DNA of 64,000 nt from Carex sylvatica. Taxonomy: Eukaryota > Streptophyta > Magnoliopsida > Poales > Cyperaceae. The stretch is from the NCBI GenBank assembly GCA_964058845.1, contig CAXKVR010000003.1:467209-531208 (forward strand), in the 5' to 3' direction. This document shows, in pieces, positions 25,001 to 35,536 of the stretch. Position 1 is the stretch's first letter. The number at the start of each line of letters is the position of its first letter. Both the position numbers and the translations under genes were made by a program. The notes below the pieces were generated by a model. That model did no database searches. It saw only the letters and a program-made list of their open reading frames with translations, and was not told the origin of the DNA.

Positions 25001-26147
25001 GTGGTTAAACACCAAGATATTGACTCTGCAATATTTATATAAAAGGATCTGAAAATTTTTACTCCAGAATGCATATTCTGCCCACACTAGAATCTGCAGA
25101 GATGATGGATGTTATGACCCAGGTCCCAGGGCCAAAGTTTTTCTTTATTATTTATTCATATTTGTGCGTTCTTATTTGATTTTGTGGTCTGTTGGCAGTT
25201 TTTGACTGATTAGAGCTTCAATTTGAGAGCTAACCATTATATTGTAGCTTGTTATTTCATTAGTAGCAAGAAAGTAACTTATATGAGAAAAATACAGGAA
25301 AATGACTTCAGAAGAGAAAAGAAAACTTGGCACATGGCTAAGCAAATTATCTCCTGAAGATTTAAACAAGGCGCTAGAGATAATTGCTCAAGATAACCCT
25401 AATTTTCAATATACAGCTGAGGAGGTTGATCTTGATATGGATGCTCAGGTTCTCTCTCTCTCTCTCTCTCTCTCCCTATCTTCCCCTCCCCCTCCCCCTC
25501 CATCCTCTGCCACCCCTGAAAAGTTACAAACTACCCCTTCCCTATCCCTGGTCAAATCTGAGCCAATATAGCCCCACAAAATATGATTCCAAAATATATA
25601 GCGACCATGATCCACTGTAGAATTCTGTTTCAATCATTTTAATTTATTTCTTAGTTTCTGTATTGCTCCAGGATTTAGTTCTAGCATCTGACTCTTAAAG
25701 TACCATCTTGATTCTGGAGTTATCATATGCTTGATTTTAATATATATTCTGACAGGGCCATTTGACAGGATTCGGGGAGGAATCAAATTAGCCTATCAGA
25801 CTTGTGTAATTTTTTCCTTTATTTATCATGGTTCTAGCTGTCATGTTTGGGTACATTTGTCCTGACTCAGCCAATCTGAACCAAGAACATCTACATCTAA
25901 GGACAATCTCTCAAAATTTTGAACAGATAATTTAAAATTTTGTCATTTTACATGGTTGTTGCAGAGTGAGTTAACTTTATGGAGGCTGAAATTCTTTGTG
26001 AGAGAAGCACATGAACGGCAGGCTAGGAACAACAGCAACAACAACAATAGTGCAACCAGAGGAGATGATGCTTCCAAGCGAAAGAAAGAGATTTGTGATG
26101 CTCTTGCCAAGTCTGCTAAAAGACGAGGCAAGAAGCAATCCCCCTGA
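22085..26147 (+). CDS. GTE1: BET-type bromodomain transcription factor, GTE1/GTE6 (IMB1) group
   Basis: Eight exons join in frame with GT/AG borders: 22085-22207, 22671-22904, 23790-23867, 23954-24181, 24296-24394, 24858-24916, 25298-25448, 25965-26147 (TGA). The product is 384 residues, nearly the size I recall for Arabidopsis GTE1 (386). The ATG lies in TTCTATGGCG, a good plant start context. Residues ~110-215 form a single bromodomain ([41 protein letters not shown] with the acetyl-lysine-contacting Asn). Residues ~276-345 form the NET/ET domain ([20 protein letters not shown] through [12 protein letters not shown]). The tail is basic (KSAKRRGKK) and could act as a nuclear signal. The family binds acetylated histone tails and regulates transcription, with roles in seed germination and leaf development. 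GTE1 versus GTE6 cannot be decided here. Intron 7 begins with a (CT)n run. Confidence 0.92.
25450..25474. repeat. (CT)n microsatellite directly at the intron 7 donor
   Basis: The run of about 12 CT units starts at the second base of the GT donor of the bromodomain gene's intron 7 (donor context CAG|GTTCTCTC) and continues into a C-rich tract to ~25505. The donor lacks the usual A-rich extension after GT. Confidence 0.88.
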
Positions 26148-27127
26148 TTTTCTCCCCCCCACCCCTCCCCCATACTTGTATAAAGCAGGCTTTAGATAAC
26201 CGATATGTTTATTATTGTAGTTCTTAGTTGTTTGCAGTATAATTATTGTTAATTCTAATGCTTTAGATAAAACATGAGCATGCAGTAGAATTATTGTGCC
26301 AATTTCTAAGTAGCATGTGCATTTTTCAACTGGAATATACACCAATAGTTTTAAGAGGGACTTACCTGTTATTTATATTTTCGAAAAGTGACCGCGTGGG
26401 GATGATGTGGGATCAAAAGATGTGAGCTAAGTAGGCCAAACTGGGCATTTGATTTTAGAAGTTGCCACTTGTTGAAAACCTATGTCCTTAAAATATATTA
26501 TAATTTAATGCCAAATTGGGAAAAAAAAATGATGACATCAAATTCTAACTAAATTAGTATAATGGTCTCCTATGATGTGTAAAGAAGTACACGATTACAT
26601 TAGTGATAATCAGCTTCTACAGCCTCTGTTGCTTGCAATGTTTTTTATATTTAATGACACGCTAAAATTGAATAACCGGAAAATATGTTTTTCAAGGCAC
26701 CAAAACTTTACACAAGTGAAAAGAAAATATTGATTACAACGAGGAATATAACATAATAAAAATAAGGAAAACAATCTAGGCAAATGGCCCAAAGTGTACC
26801 ATAAAACAGGTTGCACCAAATCGACAATATGACATATCAATATAAGCATTAAAATTGGGTTAGACAATAGCATTAGCATCTATCACACTTTTGGGAGACG
26901 TTCCAGGAGGTCATGGATCCGTATCCTCCCAGGTACCTGATTCAACTCAATTAAAACGGACGGTCCAGATTTAGGTTCTTTCTCGGAATGGTGTAGGGGA
27001 CAATATTATTTGTACTTTGAGATTTGTGCCAACTTAAAAGGAACAATTTTGAGCCGTCCAATTCAATTGTACTCAGTCCGGTAACCTGAGAGGATGTGAA
27101 TTTGGAGGTCATGGGGATAAGTTGATC
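26148..27127. other. 3' flank of the bromodomain gene, no further gene seen
   Basis: The first ~100-200 bp, starting with a C-rich TTTCTCCCCCCCACCCC stretch, are probably the 3' untranslated region. No sharp polyadenylation signal stands out. Beyond that the text is AT-rich. Near 26905-27140 are weakly repeated phrases of the type GGTCATGGATCCG / GGTCATGGGGATAAG with flanking CCGGTAACCTGAG and CCCAGGTACCTGA, which may be ends of a small inverted element. Confidence 0.4.
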
Positions 27128-27441
27128 AGGTCCAATCAAACTATTTATTTACTCAACCAGTCACGGTATTTCTAACATTTAGACATTTAGTTAATGGGAA
27201 CTTATTCAGGCAGGTCCAATCAAACTATTTATTTACTCAACCAGATCTTCACGGTATTTCTAACATTTAGACATTTAGTTAATGGCAACTTATTCAGGCA
27301 GGTCCAATCAAACTATTTATTTACTCAACCAGATCTTTAAACATTTAGACATTTAGTTAATGGGAACTTATTCAGGCAGGTCCAATCAAACTATTTATTT
27401 ACTCAACAAGATCTTCACGGTATTTGTAACATTTAGTTAGA
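27128..27441. repeat. Minisatellite, four units of ~64-88 bp
   Basis: The unit starts AGGTCCAATCAAACTATTTA and continues TTTACTCAACCAGATCTTCA, CGGTATTTCTAACATTTAGA, CATTTAGTTAATGGGAACTT, ATTCAGGC. Copies begin at 27128, 27212, 27300 and 27378. The first lacks the GATCTT block, the third has a short internal deletion, and the fourth is cut off. Units are otherwise nearly identical, implying recent amplification. Confidence 0.9.
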
Positions 27442-29151
27442 GACCTGTGATAACGCTAAATTATATAGTGAAAATCTCTACTTTTAAGTACGGAAAATGG
27501 CGAAAAAGCATATGCAAAGTAGTTATTTTTCTGAATTATTTACTAGAAACATGTTTTTAGGCTATTTTGGCAGATTTTGGAGAAAGTTGCGTATTTAGAC
27601 CAAAAACAGAGCAAAAATATCATATTTAGGCTATTTCTGAAGATGGTGTCAAAATAGGGCATCACATGAAGCATGCAACACCACACACGAAGTGCACAAC
27701 ATGCAAAATGATGAAAAACATAGAAAATAAGTTCCCAGGAGCCATGCGGCCTAAGCCTATACCGCATGCGGCTACGCAAAGAGCCCGCACGAGTACATAG
27801 ATTCAATCAGTGGACTATTTTGATTGTATTAAATCTCAGTCGTTGACGAGAGTTTGAGCAGAATTATTCTAGAAGAACGCTTTAGTTCACCTCCAAGTTT
27901 AGCGAGCTATATTTTTTGGTGAAATCTACACATCATGGATGGGCCCCATGCCCCCCATGATCTCCACTATCATCACTACTTCTACATCCATTTAAGAATA
28001 CTATAAATATCCCTCTTGTAATAGAATTTAGTGTGCGTGTTTAATTGTGTTAAGTCCACAAATTATATTAGATTAGAGAGTAAATTCTAGAGAAGAGAAG
28101 GGCACCTATCAAGGTCTAAGACAGGAGAAGAATGCGTCATTTAAGGAGGCAAGAGTTCTTCAATCTTCAAGGGTTGTGGTTTATGTCTTTCTTATTTTAT
28201 TATTTTATTTTGCCATGGCTTTGAGCAACTAATCTTCTCATCTCTAGGGCTAAGGTGTATCGAATTCTTTATTATGTTTTAGTATAATTTATATTTTGGT
28301 TATGTTGATTTGAGATTTCGTTATACTTTGAATTGCTTTCTATCGTATTATTGCATACATAGTTCTGTCTACTAAATGTCAAATCCCTCCACATGCCAAT
28401 AGGCAATAGGTGTAAAGTCTTTGTATCTTGGTGTGAGTAGAATTACATGTAAGAACTTTGAACACTTCAGCTAATGAGACTTGGCAGTGGTTCAAAGACT
28501 AAAGTTAGAACCCAGTGGGCTCCCTTGGCAGGATATCGTAAATTGTATATTCAATTTATATTAGGAATTACTTAGAAATAAGTAGGGTCTTTGGGATATT
28601 ATATTTTATGGGGTAGAATAGGGAAGTATATATTATCCTTTGTGCGAGGAGGATAAGATTGCAGACCTGGAATACTTAGAATTGTGTTAAGTCCACAAAT
28701 ACATAATACCGTATGTGGGTTGCCTTGTAGGACAATCTATATCGCATGTAGCGGTGACAGTGCCGTATGCGGGGTAGAAAGACTTCACAAATATACTTTG
28801 CTTAATTTAGAAGGAGATGACCTGAATCCTAGAGGCTCTCTATATCTGTTTACTTCTACGAATTAATTACAATTAGCACCACCACGTCAAACTATTATAA
28901 ACCTGAGAACCTAGACTAGTATATGTTGTTATATATTTAATATATTCTTGTAGTCCCTAATGGCACTTAGAGGGTCGATTAATTAGAGTTTCAGAAACTC
29001 GTTTGATATTTTCGGTTAACCCTCTAAACTAATCAAGTCAAATAGTCGTGTACATGTAAAGTAGATAGATATAGTTAGAGATATTTGACACTCAGGATGA
29101 TAACGGAGTTCGACTTAAAATATCTACGTCTCTAGGGCAGAGCAACCTCGT
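27442..29151. other. Gene-free, repeat-like region
   Basis: No gene is seen. A direct repeat AATTGTGTTAAGTCCACAAAT occurs at ~28042 and ~28682, about 640 bp apart. Near 27745-27775 and 28690-28775 there are phrases built on CCGCATGCGG / CCGTATGCGG, short palindromes that resemble in style the hairpin repeat at 18.6 kb. A decayed LTR retroelement is the likeliest explanation but the ends are not defined. Confidence 0.35.
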
Positions 29152-30208
29152 TGGTGTGCCTTTCCTATTACCCAATAAAGAAATGATACAGCTAGTGATA
29201 AGTGATCTCAAATTGTGTAGGCTGTCATGAACAACTTTGTGTACAAGGGTGGGCCTAAAAGCCACAGCTGGAGAGTCCTACGTAGAGGATCATCAGACAG
29301 CTTTAGATATATTGAGCGCAATAACTCATGCTAGTGTACTCCTTTGTGCCATACAAACAGACTACACTAGCAGGGATGTAATGCTCTCAAACTAAATCCT
29401 AGACACTAAACTTCTCCTAGAAGAAGATAAGTTGAGTGGATTTGAGACTGTTGAGAGCATATTGAAGTTATAATACTCAACAATGGAAGCTTGGCAAGAA
29501 TTGCAACTTAATGCATTTTGAAATGTTAGAGGTAGCCAGCTTAACAAATATGAAGTGGATTGATTGTTTATATAGTGGGGGATTCATATTTGTTAGATCC
29601 ATTCCGACGGGAAGAATTTTCTTCCGTTGGATGGATGGTACGTATATTGAAGTTTTAGGGTTTCTACCTTTTTTAATTCAAATTGCATATGACCATTTCG
29701 TACGTTTATTCGTGCAGAACGGTCGATACACTTTGCCTCACAGATCTTGCCACAACGTTCCTCAATGGATCATATTCATATTGGATGGAGTCAAACTGGA
29801 ACATGTTGATTTTTTTATTAAAATTGGTTCCATTATTTGTTCCATTCAATATGAATGCTCCAAAAATCAACAAGGCTCAAATATACTTTACTTAACTACT
29901 TATTACAAATTATATAGCTAAAGTAAAGATCTTGTTGACTTCTCCAGTCCATGCAAAAGAGTCTTGAAATTAAGCTGCATGGATCTTGGTTCTTCTTTAT
30001 GAATCTTGAAATTAAACTTGAATCAATCTTGGGTTCTTCATTATAGATCTTGGAATTAAACTTGAACCAATCTCGGATTCTTCATTATAAATTCAATTTA
30101 AGTTGATCCTGCAAACTCATCTAAAATCATTGCAAAGCTTAAATTCAAATAATGTATATTTTTGCAAACTCAGTCAAACATATTAACAGAAGATTGCATG
30201 ATCCAACA
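29152..30208 (-). mobile_element. Copia-like retrotransposon 3' LTR, copy 2
   Basis: Same family and orientation as 14593-15608. On the minus strand AAAGGGAGATA (30220-30210) is followed by TTGTTGGATCATGCAATC, the polypurine tract and LTR start. The other end reads TTGGTGTGCCTTTCC, with TG at 29152. Where copy 1 reads CGTCGGCGCGCC, copy 2 reads CGTTGGTGTGCC: three C-to-T changes. As for copy 1, no coding part of the element is visible nearby and the 5' LTR was not found. Confidence 0.65.
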
Positions 30209-31189
30209 ATATCTCCCTTTTGACGATTTGCAAAAACATACACACAAGCAAGTGCATAAACTAATTTAACCTCAGTATATCATTTTCCAATGCTATATGT
30301 ATGTTTATGTCCTTTGCTCTTTTCTCCCCCTTTTTGAAATCGACAAAAGGGTGTAGAACAAGCCAGAAAATAGAGTGCTCCCCTTACTCGTTGCACTCCC
30401 CCTCAATATATTAATCAATTGTAATTCAGGACATCTATATCATGTATTATAGGGTTCTAATTTAAAACAATCTTCATAATGGATCCAAAAACTAATATGG
30501 ATCCATTAAGCAAGTTAACGATTATTGATAATTTTCATTGGGTATGCATGTAAATGTTGGACATGCATGAAACATTCACATATGTGAGATCTTATGATTG
30601 CACAAATCTAATAAAATGTATATCACATGTGAATTATGAGTTTTATTTTGGGGTGAACTATTTTTTGGATAAACACATGTCAGGGGTTATTCTGTTTATT
30701 TTGATAAGATTGAATACGATTTTGGTTTTGGGACCCTACAAGTCACTAAACATGTTGACAATCTTATCATTGGTCCCCTAGTGTATCTTATGCACAACAA
30801 TATATCAAAACCTGCATAATCTATCAATTGTAAGTATTGGATACGGTTGCTAATCTTTAATTTTTGGTTTTTACTCCTGAGGTGAAACTATGCCACATCT
30901 CAGTTATGAGTGAGCATGAATGAAATATTGCATTAGTTAAATTGGCTCAACCTAAATTAAATTTAGTAAACTTGGACCATTTTGATTATAAACCCATAAG
31001 TTAAGATAAATAGCACCAACTATTTTGGTATTACAGTTAAAGCATATGGTGTGAACTTGTTTATTTATACTTGTATGTATTTCTAGACAAGTGTTTATCT
31101 AATTATATTATGTTAATATCCCATTTTTATGTGTTGTAAACTCATATTTATTTTGCATTTCATCCCTTTGCTTCTCTTTTTATTTTATC
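30209..31189 (-). mobile_element. Internal 3' remnant of copy 2, then plain AT-rich DNA
   Basis: Up to about 30560 the sequence parallels 15609-15985 (AATCGACAAAAGGGTG, ACTCCCCCTCAATATATTAA, GGGTATGCATGTAAATG). Beyond 30560 I find no match to copy 1 and no gene; the text is AT-rich and unstructured. Confidence 0.45.
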
Positions 31190-31710
31190 CAAAATCATAC
31201 ATATTACTATGAATTCAGAAAGGGTGACATAAGTTATACTTTCATCTTTGATTTAAGTCATGTTTGCATGATGTATAATATTATTTTTATTACTAGAAAA
31301 TTTAAGAGATGACGTTATCCTAAGTCCTAATTCATACATATCACTAAGAATTTAAGAATGTGTTGAACCACTCTTCCAGGAAGTCAAGAATGTATGAAGT
31401 CCTTAATTAAAATTGTGTCATACATGTTGCTATTAATTTAGAAGAGTGAGCTCAACATATTCTCTGTGTTGATCAAGGATGTATGAATCTTCTAATCAGA
31501 CGATATTTTATCCCAGTTTATACATGTCAGTAAAAATTCAAAAGAATAAACAACCATTCCTCCAGTTGGCTATCAGTCAAGGGTATATGAATTTCTAATT
31601 TAATATTATGTTATCCTGATTCATACACATCACTATGAATTCAAATGAGTGACTTGATTAATCGTTTTAGATTTGGTCAATGATGTATAAACTTTAATTT
31701 TTGAATTTGT
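31190..31710. repeat. Degenerate tandem repeat, ~100-bp period
   Basis: A motif of the form TTCATACATATCACTATGAATTC recurs near 31193, 31331, 31417, 31517 and 31619. Each time it is followed by an AGTGA-type word, a TCAAGGATGTATGAA-like phrase and a TTATCCTGA-type word. Spacing is 86-138 bp with heavy divergence, so this is an old tandem array. Confidence 0.6.
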
Positions 31711-31947
31711 ATGAACTGGAATTGTGATATATGTCAATCAACTAGATTATGTACACAGTCGATCACAACACATCTGAAAGGTATATGGAAACTTAATTCA
31801 TGTGTGTGAATTTATATATTAGTTAGACGAGTCAACTTATGTATTAAAGGATTAAACAATATTTTTTTTACTATTTTTGGTGTTTTTAGTAGTAGTTGAG
31901 TCGACTTTGATTTAAGAGTAACTTATAATTCTTGTCATATATATATA

Positions 31948-32368
31948 GAGGTTGGCTAATATCAAATCGATTGTTTCTGAGGTCCCGTGCAACTAAATCG
32001 TTTTTTAATTTTCAAAGTCCAAAAAGTTGATCTAAACCATTAGATATGATCTTTATATTAAAATATGCTTAGAGACCAAATTTTACATTTTCTGAATTTT
32101 TTTACTATTTATTAAGCACTTTGAAAATCGCTGATCCAACAGTAGCTTAACAAAACAGTAAAATCAGAAGCCACCATTGGATCAGCGGTTTTCAAAGTGG
32201 CTTAATAAATAGTAAACAAATTCAGAAAAATATAAAATTTGGTCACCAAACATATTTTAATATAAAGATAACATCTAACAGTTTGAATCGACTTTTTGGA
32301 CTTTGAAAATTGAAAAACGACTTAGTTGCACGGGATCTCAAGAACAATCAATTTAATATTAGCTAACA
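31948..32368. mobile_element. Long palindromic MITE in a (TA)n tract, copy 1
   Basis: The 421-bp element is an almost complete palindrome: GTTGGCTAATAT at the left is mirrored by ATATTAGCTAAC at the right, through to the centre at ~32150 (ACAAAACAGTAAAATCAGAAG between arms). The core arm phrases TTTTTTTACTATTTATTAAG, GAAAATCGCTGATCCAAC and their complements are shared with the three elements at 34.0, 34.7 and 43.2 kb. It is bounded by TATATA runs, the right one ~26 bp long. No coding capacity. Confidence 0.82.
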
Positions 32369-32395
32369 TATATATATATATATATATATATATAG

Positions 32396-34000
32396 TATCG
32401 TGCCCGTGCGTTGCAACAGGAACATATTATAAGAGAAAATAAATCATAAAAAATGACATATTTTCATAAAAAAAATAAACTAAAAGAGAAAAGGTACAAT
32501 AACAACTACCTACTTTGAAGTATCCATGACTTCTAATTTATAACATAAAAGGTACCTATTAACCCGCCTTTTGCAATCTGATAAATAGGAAAAGGCAAGG
32601 TGCCTATTCGTGACTTTCTCCTTTACCAACAAAATGAAAGTACAGGAAAAACAATGTAAAAACTAAATAAACCGCAACTAAGATCCTAATTAAACTACTG
32701 GGGAATGAACTGCATTGCAGTCTCCCATTGTTTATGCTTCCTGACACCTTTCATGCATTAAGTAGGAAGTGCTTTGACTGGATTTTCATTGATGTTACCT
32801 TTTGCACGTGTTTCATCAGGGAAGAACCTAGCACTAAGTTGCATGGACATTAATATAAATAAAGGGCATATTTATTTGTATTATTCTATTTAAAAAAAAA
32901 AATCATAACAATTTTCAAAGTTGACTTGCTCAGAGACAGAGCAAAGGGAGATTGTATAGTAGTATGTGTACAATTTAGATGAGATGGTATAATTAATAAA
33001 AATATTATATTAAAAGTTTCATTCATACAAAGAGGTTCAAAATTAAACCAACTAAAAAGAAAATTAAAAGAAAGATAATACTAAAAATAAGAAATTTTTC
33101 TGAAATTATGTTCATCAGGGATTGTTAATTTACCTTGATACAACTTACAATGTAATCACAGAAAACCATTACCAAGGTTATTTGCCGAGCCAATGTGATA
33201 TCAGTTAATAGTTAGATATGGATTGGCCTAGTTATGAGTCCAACTAAAAGTTTACTTGAATTGACTTATATGCAGTTATACTCATGAGGTTTTATTTTTC
33301 TCTTCAGCAACATGTCAGTGAAACCCAAACACACTTGCAAGATTTGATAAATAAAATAAAACTAATCAAATTTAAAGAATAAAGGAATAAAAGGATAATA
33401 AGATAACTGACATATTCTTATATAATATCTAAAGGCGAGTTGTTATATTTTATGATTTTCAATTTACCTTGATAAATGAAGGTGGGTCATGATATTTTAT
33501 AATATCTAAAAGAATAAAAGGATAATAAAATAAATTGTTAATTTACCTTGATAAATTTATGATTTTCAATTGATTTCTGATAGGTATAGATAGTATAGAT
33601 AAGTATAGAAACACAATTGATAATATATATCTAGATTATTCATGATAAAATTTATAGAAACAAAACAAGAGAAATAAGAAAGTGAGAAAAAAATTCATTT
33701 TCATTGTGATCTGCCTTATAAAAATGGAAGGTGAAATCAGTTCATTGAAGAGGAAGAAATAAACAGGGAAACAGAGAATTCTATCGCTAAAATTTGAATA
33801 TATTTAATTTTAATTGTAATGCATCGTGCGGCGATACGTGTAGCGAGTATGCTTTTAGCTAAATTTAGACTTCTACACATTATTCAGATTTATTTAATGA
33901 AAAGAAGACAGACTATGTGATTGGAGGGTTGAGATTAAATCCAAAATTTTATCTTTCAATCATAGCCGTTGGCGGATCAGACACCTAACGTGCTTAATAA
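32396..34000. other. AT-rich region with a possible Helitron 5' terminus
   Basis: TAGTATCGTGCCCGTGCGTT begins right of the (TA)n border of the MITE. CCCGTGCGTTGCAAC just inside a terminus is the wording I associate with plant Helitron 5' ends. A second related word (GCATCGTGCGGCGATACGTG) occurs at ~33823. The true 5' TC end would have been displaced by the MITE insertion and no CTRR-hairpin 3' end is confirmed. Otherwise the stretch holds only AT-rich text, including a short duplication (AAAGAATAAA.GGATAATAA). Confidence 0.3.
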
Positions 34001-34022
34001 TAGAATATATATATATATATAT

Positions 34023-34431
34023 AGTAAGTCTACCATACATTGCAATGCATAGGCACCTCTGTGCATTGGACTATAAATCACCATATTCAAAGTCCAAATG
34101 ACCGATCCAAACTGTTCATCTTGTTCACCATATTAATATGTGCTTGGAGACCAAATTTTACATTTTTTGGAATTTTTTTACTATTTATTAAGCCACATTG
34201 AAAATCGCTGATCCAACGGTTACAGTAAAATCAAAAGGCACCGTTGGATCAGTGATTTTCAAAGTGACTTAATAAATAGTAAACAAATTCCAAAAAATAT
34301 AAAATTTGGCCTCCAAGCACATATTAATATGGAGAACAAGATGAACGGTTTGGATCGGTCATTTGGACTTTGAATCCGTGATTTATAGTCCAATGCACAA
34401 AGGTGCCTATGCATTGCAATGTATGGTAGCC

Positions 34432-34437
<6 letters not shown>
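34023..34437. mobile_element. Long palindromic MITE in a (TA)n tract, copy 2
   Basis: The left end AGTAAGTCTACCATACATTG and the right end (reverse complement AGTACGGCTACCATACATTG) start a palindrome of ~415 bp. Its ends differ from the 31.9-, 34.7- and 43.2-kb elements, but the core arms (GAAAATCGCTGATCCAACGG, TACTATTTATTAAGCCAC) are the same. The centre loop is shorter than in the others. It is bounded on both sides by (TA)n. Confidence 0.82.
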
Positions 34438-34471
<34 letters not shown>

Positions 34472-34684
34472 AGGATGTACATGAGATATGACGTGAGATA
34501 TGACAAGGCGAAAAAACGTAGTCATGATGTATGCAGCTGAATATGTATATTTATATGTATGTAATCATACATCAATTGTATTTCTTAGAGACATATGTGC
34601 TTGTAAAAAATAAGAGTATACATAAAATAAGAGGTAAGATAAGTCTAAGACGTGTTCAAACAATTAAACATATATATATATATA

Positions 34685-35109
34685 GAGGTTGGGTACTATG
34701 CTCTTATAAGCATATCCCCACATATGCTTATAACTCATTTTTGTGCTTCCAATATCTAAATGGTCGATCTGAACTGTTCATCTTGTTCTCCATATTAATA
34801 TGTGCTTGGAAACTAAATTTTACATTTTTTTGAATTTTTTTACTATTTATTAAGCCACTTTGAAAATCGCTGATCTAACGGTGGCTGCACAAAATAGTAA
34901 AATCAACAGCCACCGTTAGATTAATAATTTTCAAAGTGGCTTAATAAATAGTAAAAAAATTCAGAAAAATATAAAATTTAGTTTCCAAGCACATATTAAT
35001 ATGGAGAACAAGATGAACGGTTCAGATTGACCATTTGGACATTGGAAGAACAAAAATGAGTTATAAGCATATGTGGGGATATGCTTATATAAGCATAGTA
35101 GCCAACCTT
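34685..35109. mobile_element. Long palindromic MITE in a (TA)n tract, copy 3
   Basis: The left GAGGTTGGGTACTATGCT and right AGCATAGTAGCCAACCT ends open a ~425-bp palindrome with the CATATCCCCACATATGCTTA subterminal block. It is near-identical to the element at 43213-43638 through both arms. Bounded by TATATATA on the left and ~20 bp of (TA)n on the right. Confidence 0.85.
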
Positions 35110-35536
35110 ATATATATATATATATATATATGTTTAATTGTTTGAACACGTCTTAGACTTATCTTACCTCTTATTTTATGTATAGTTTTTATTTATTTTA
35201 TTTTTAGTCCAAATATGTCTGATAGTGAGAATTTTAAAGTCATATTAGCAAAATATATGACACACATAGAATTTTTCCCTTTTGACAAGTTATTTTGAGT
35301 AGGGACTTAGACTTAATGTAATATAGTTTTAGTGTTACCTCTTTTAGCGGAATTTGTGAGGTTTGTATTAGAGTTTTCTTCTTTTTCCAGATTATTGTAC
35401 CTTGCCCTTACATCTTCTTGCTGTGCAATTCTTTTTGGTGTATGTTGAAGGTGTACTTGATGAAGATTGATAGCGAATTGTATATCCATTACTTCTAGAT
35501 CACCATCCTTTTTGACATTTTGAAGAATTGGCTGTG
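35110..35536. other. Spacer between MITE copy 3 and the first satellite array
   Basis: No gene and no strong structure. It starts with (TA)n, then GTTTAATTGTTTGAACACGT, an inverted match to a phrase just left of the MITE (CGTGTTCAAACAATTAAAC at ~34651). The palindrome of the MITE locality therefore extends slightly beyond the element. Confidence 0.5.

Noticed and set aside
29511..29921. 136-codon plus-strand ORF
   Set aside because: It lies antisense inside the second Copia-like LTR copy and has no counterpart frame in the first copy.
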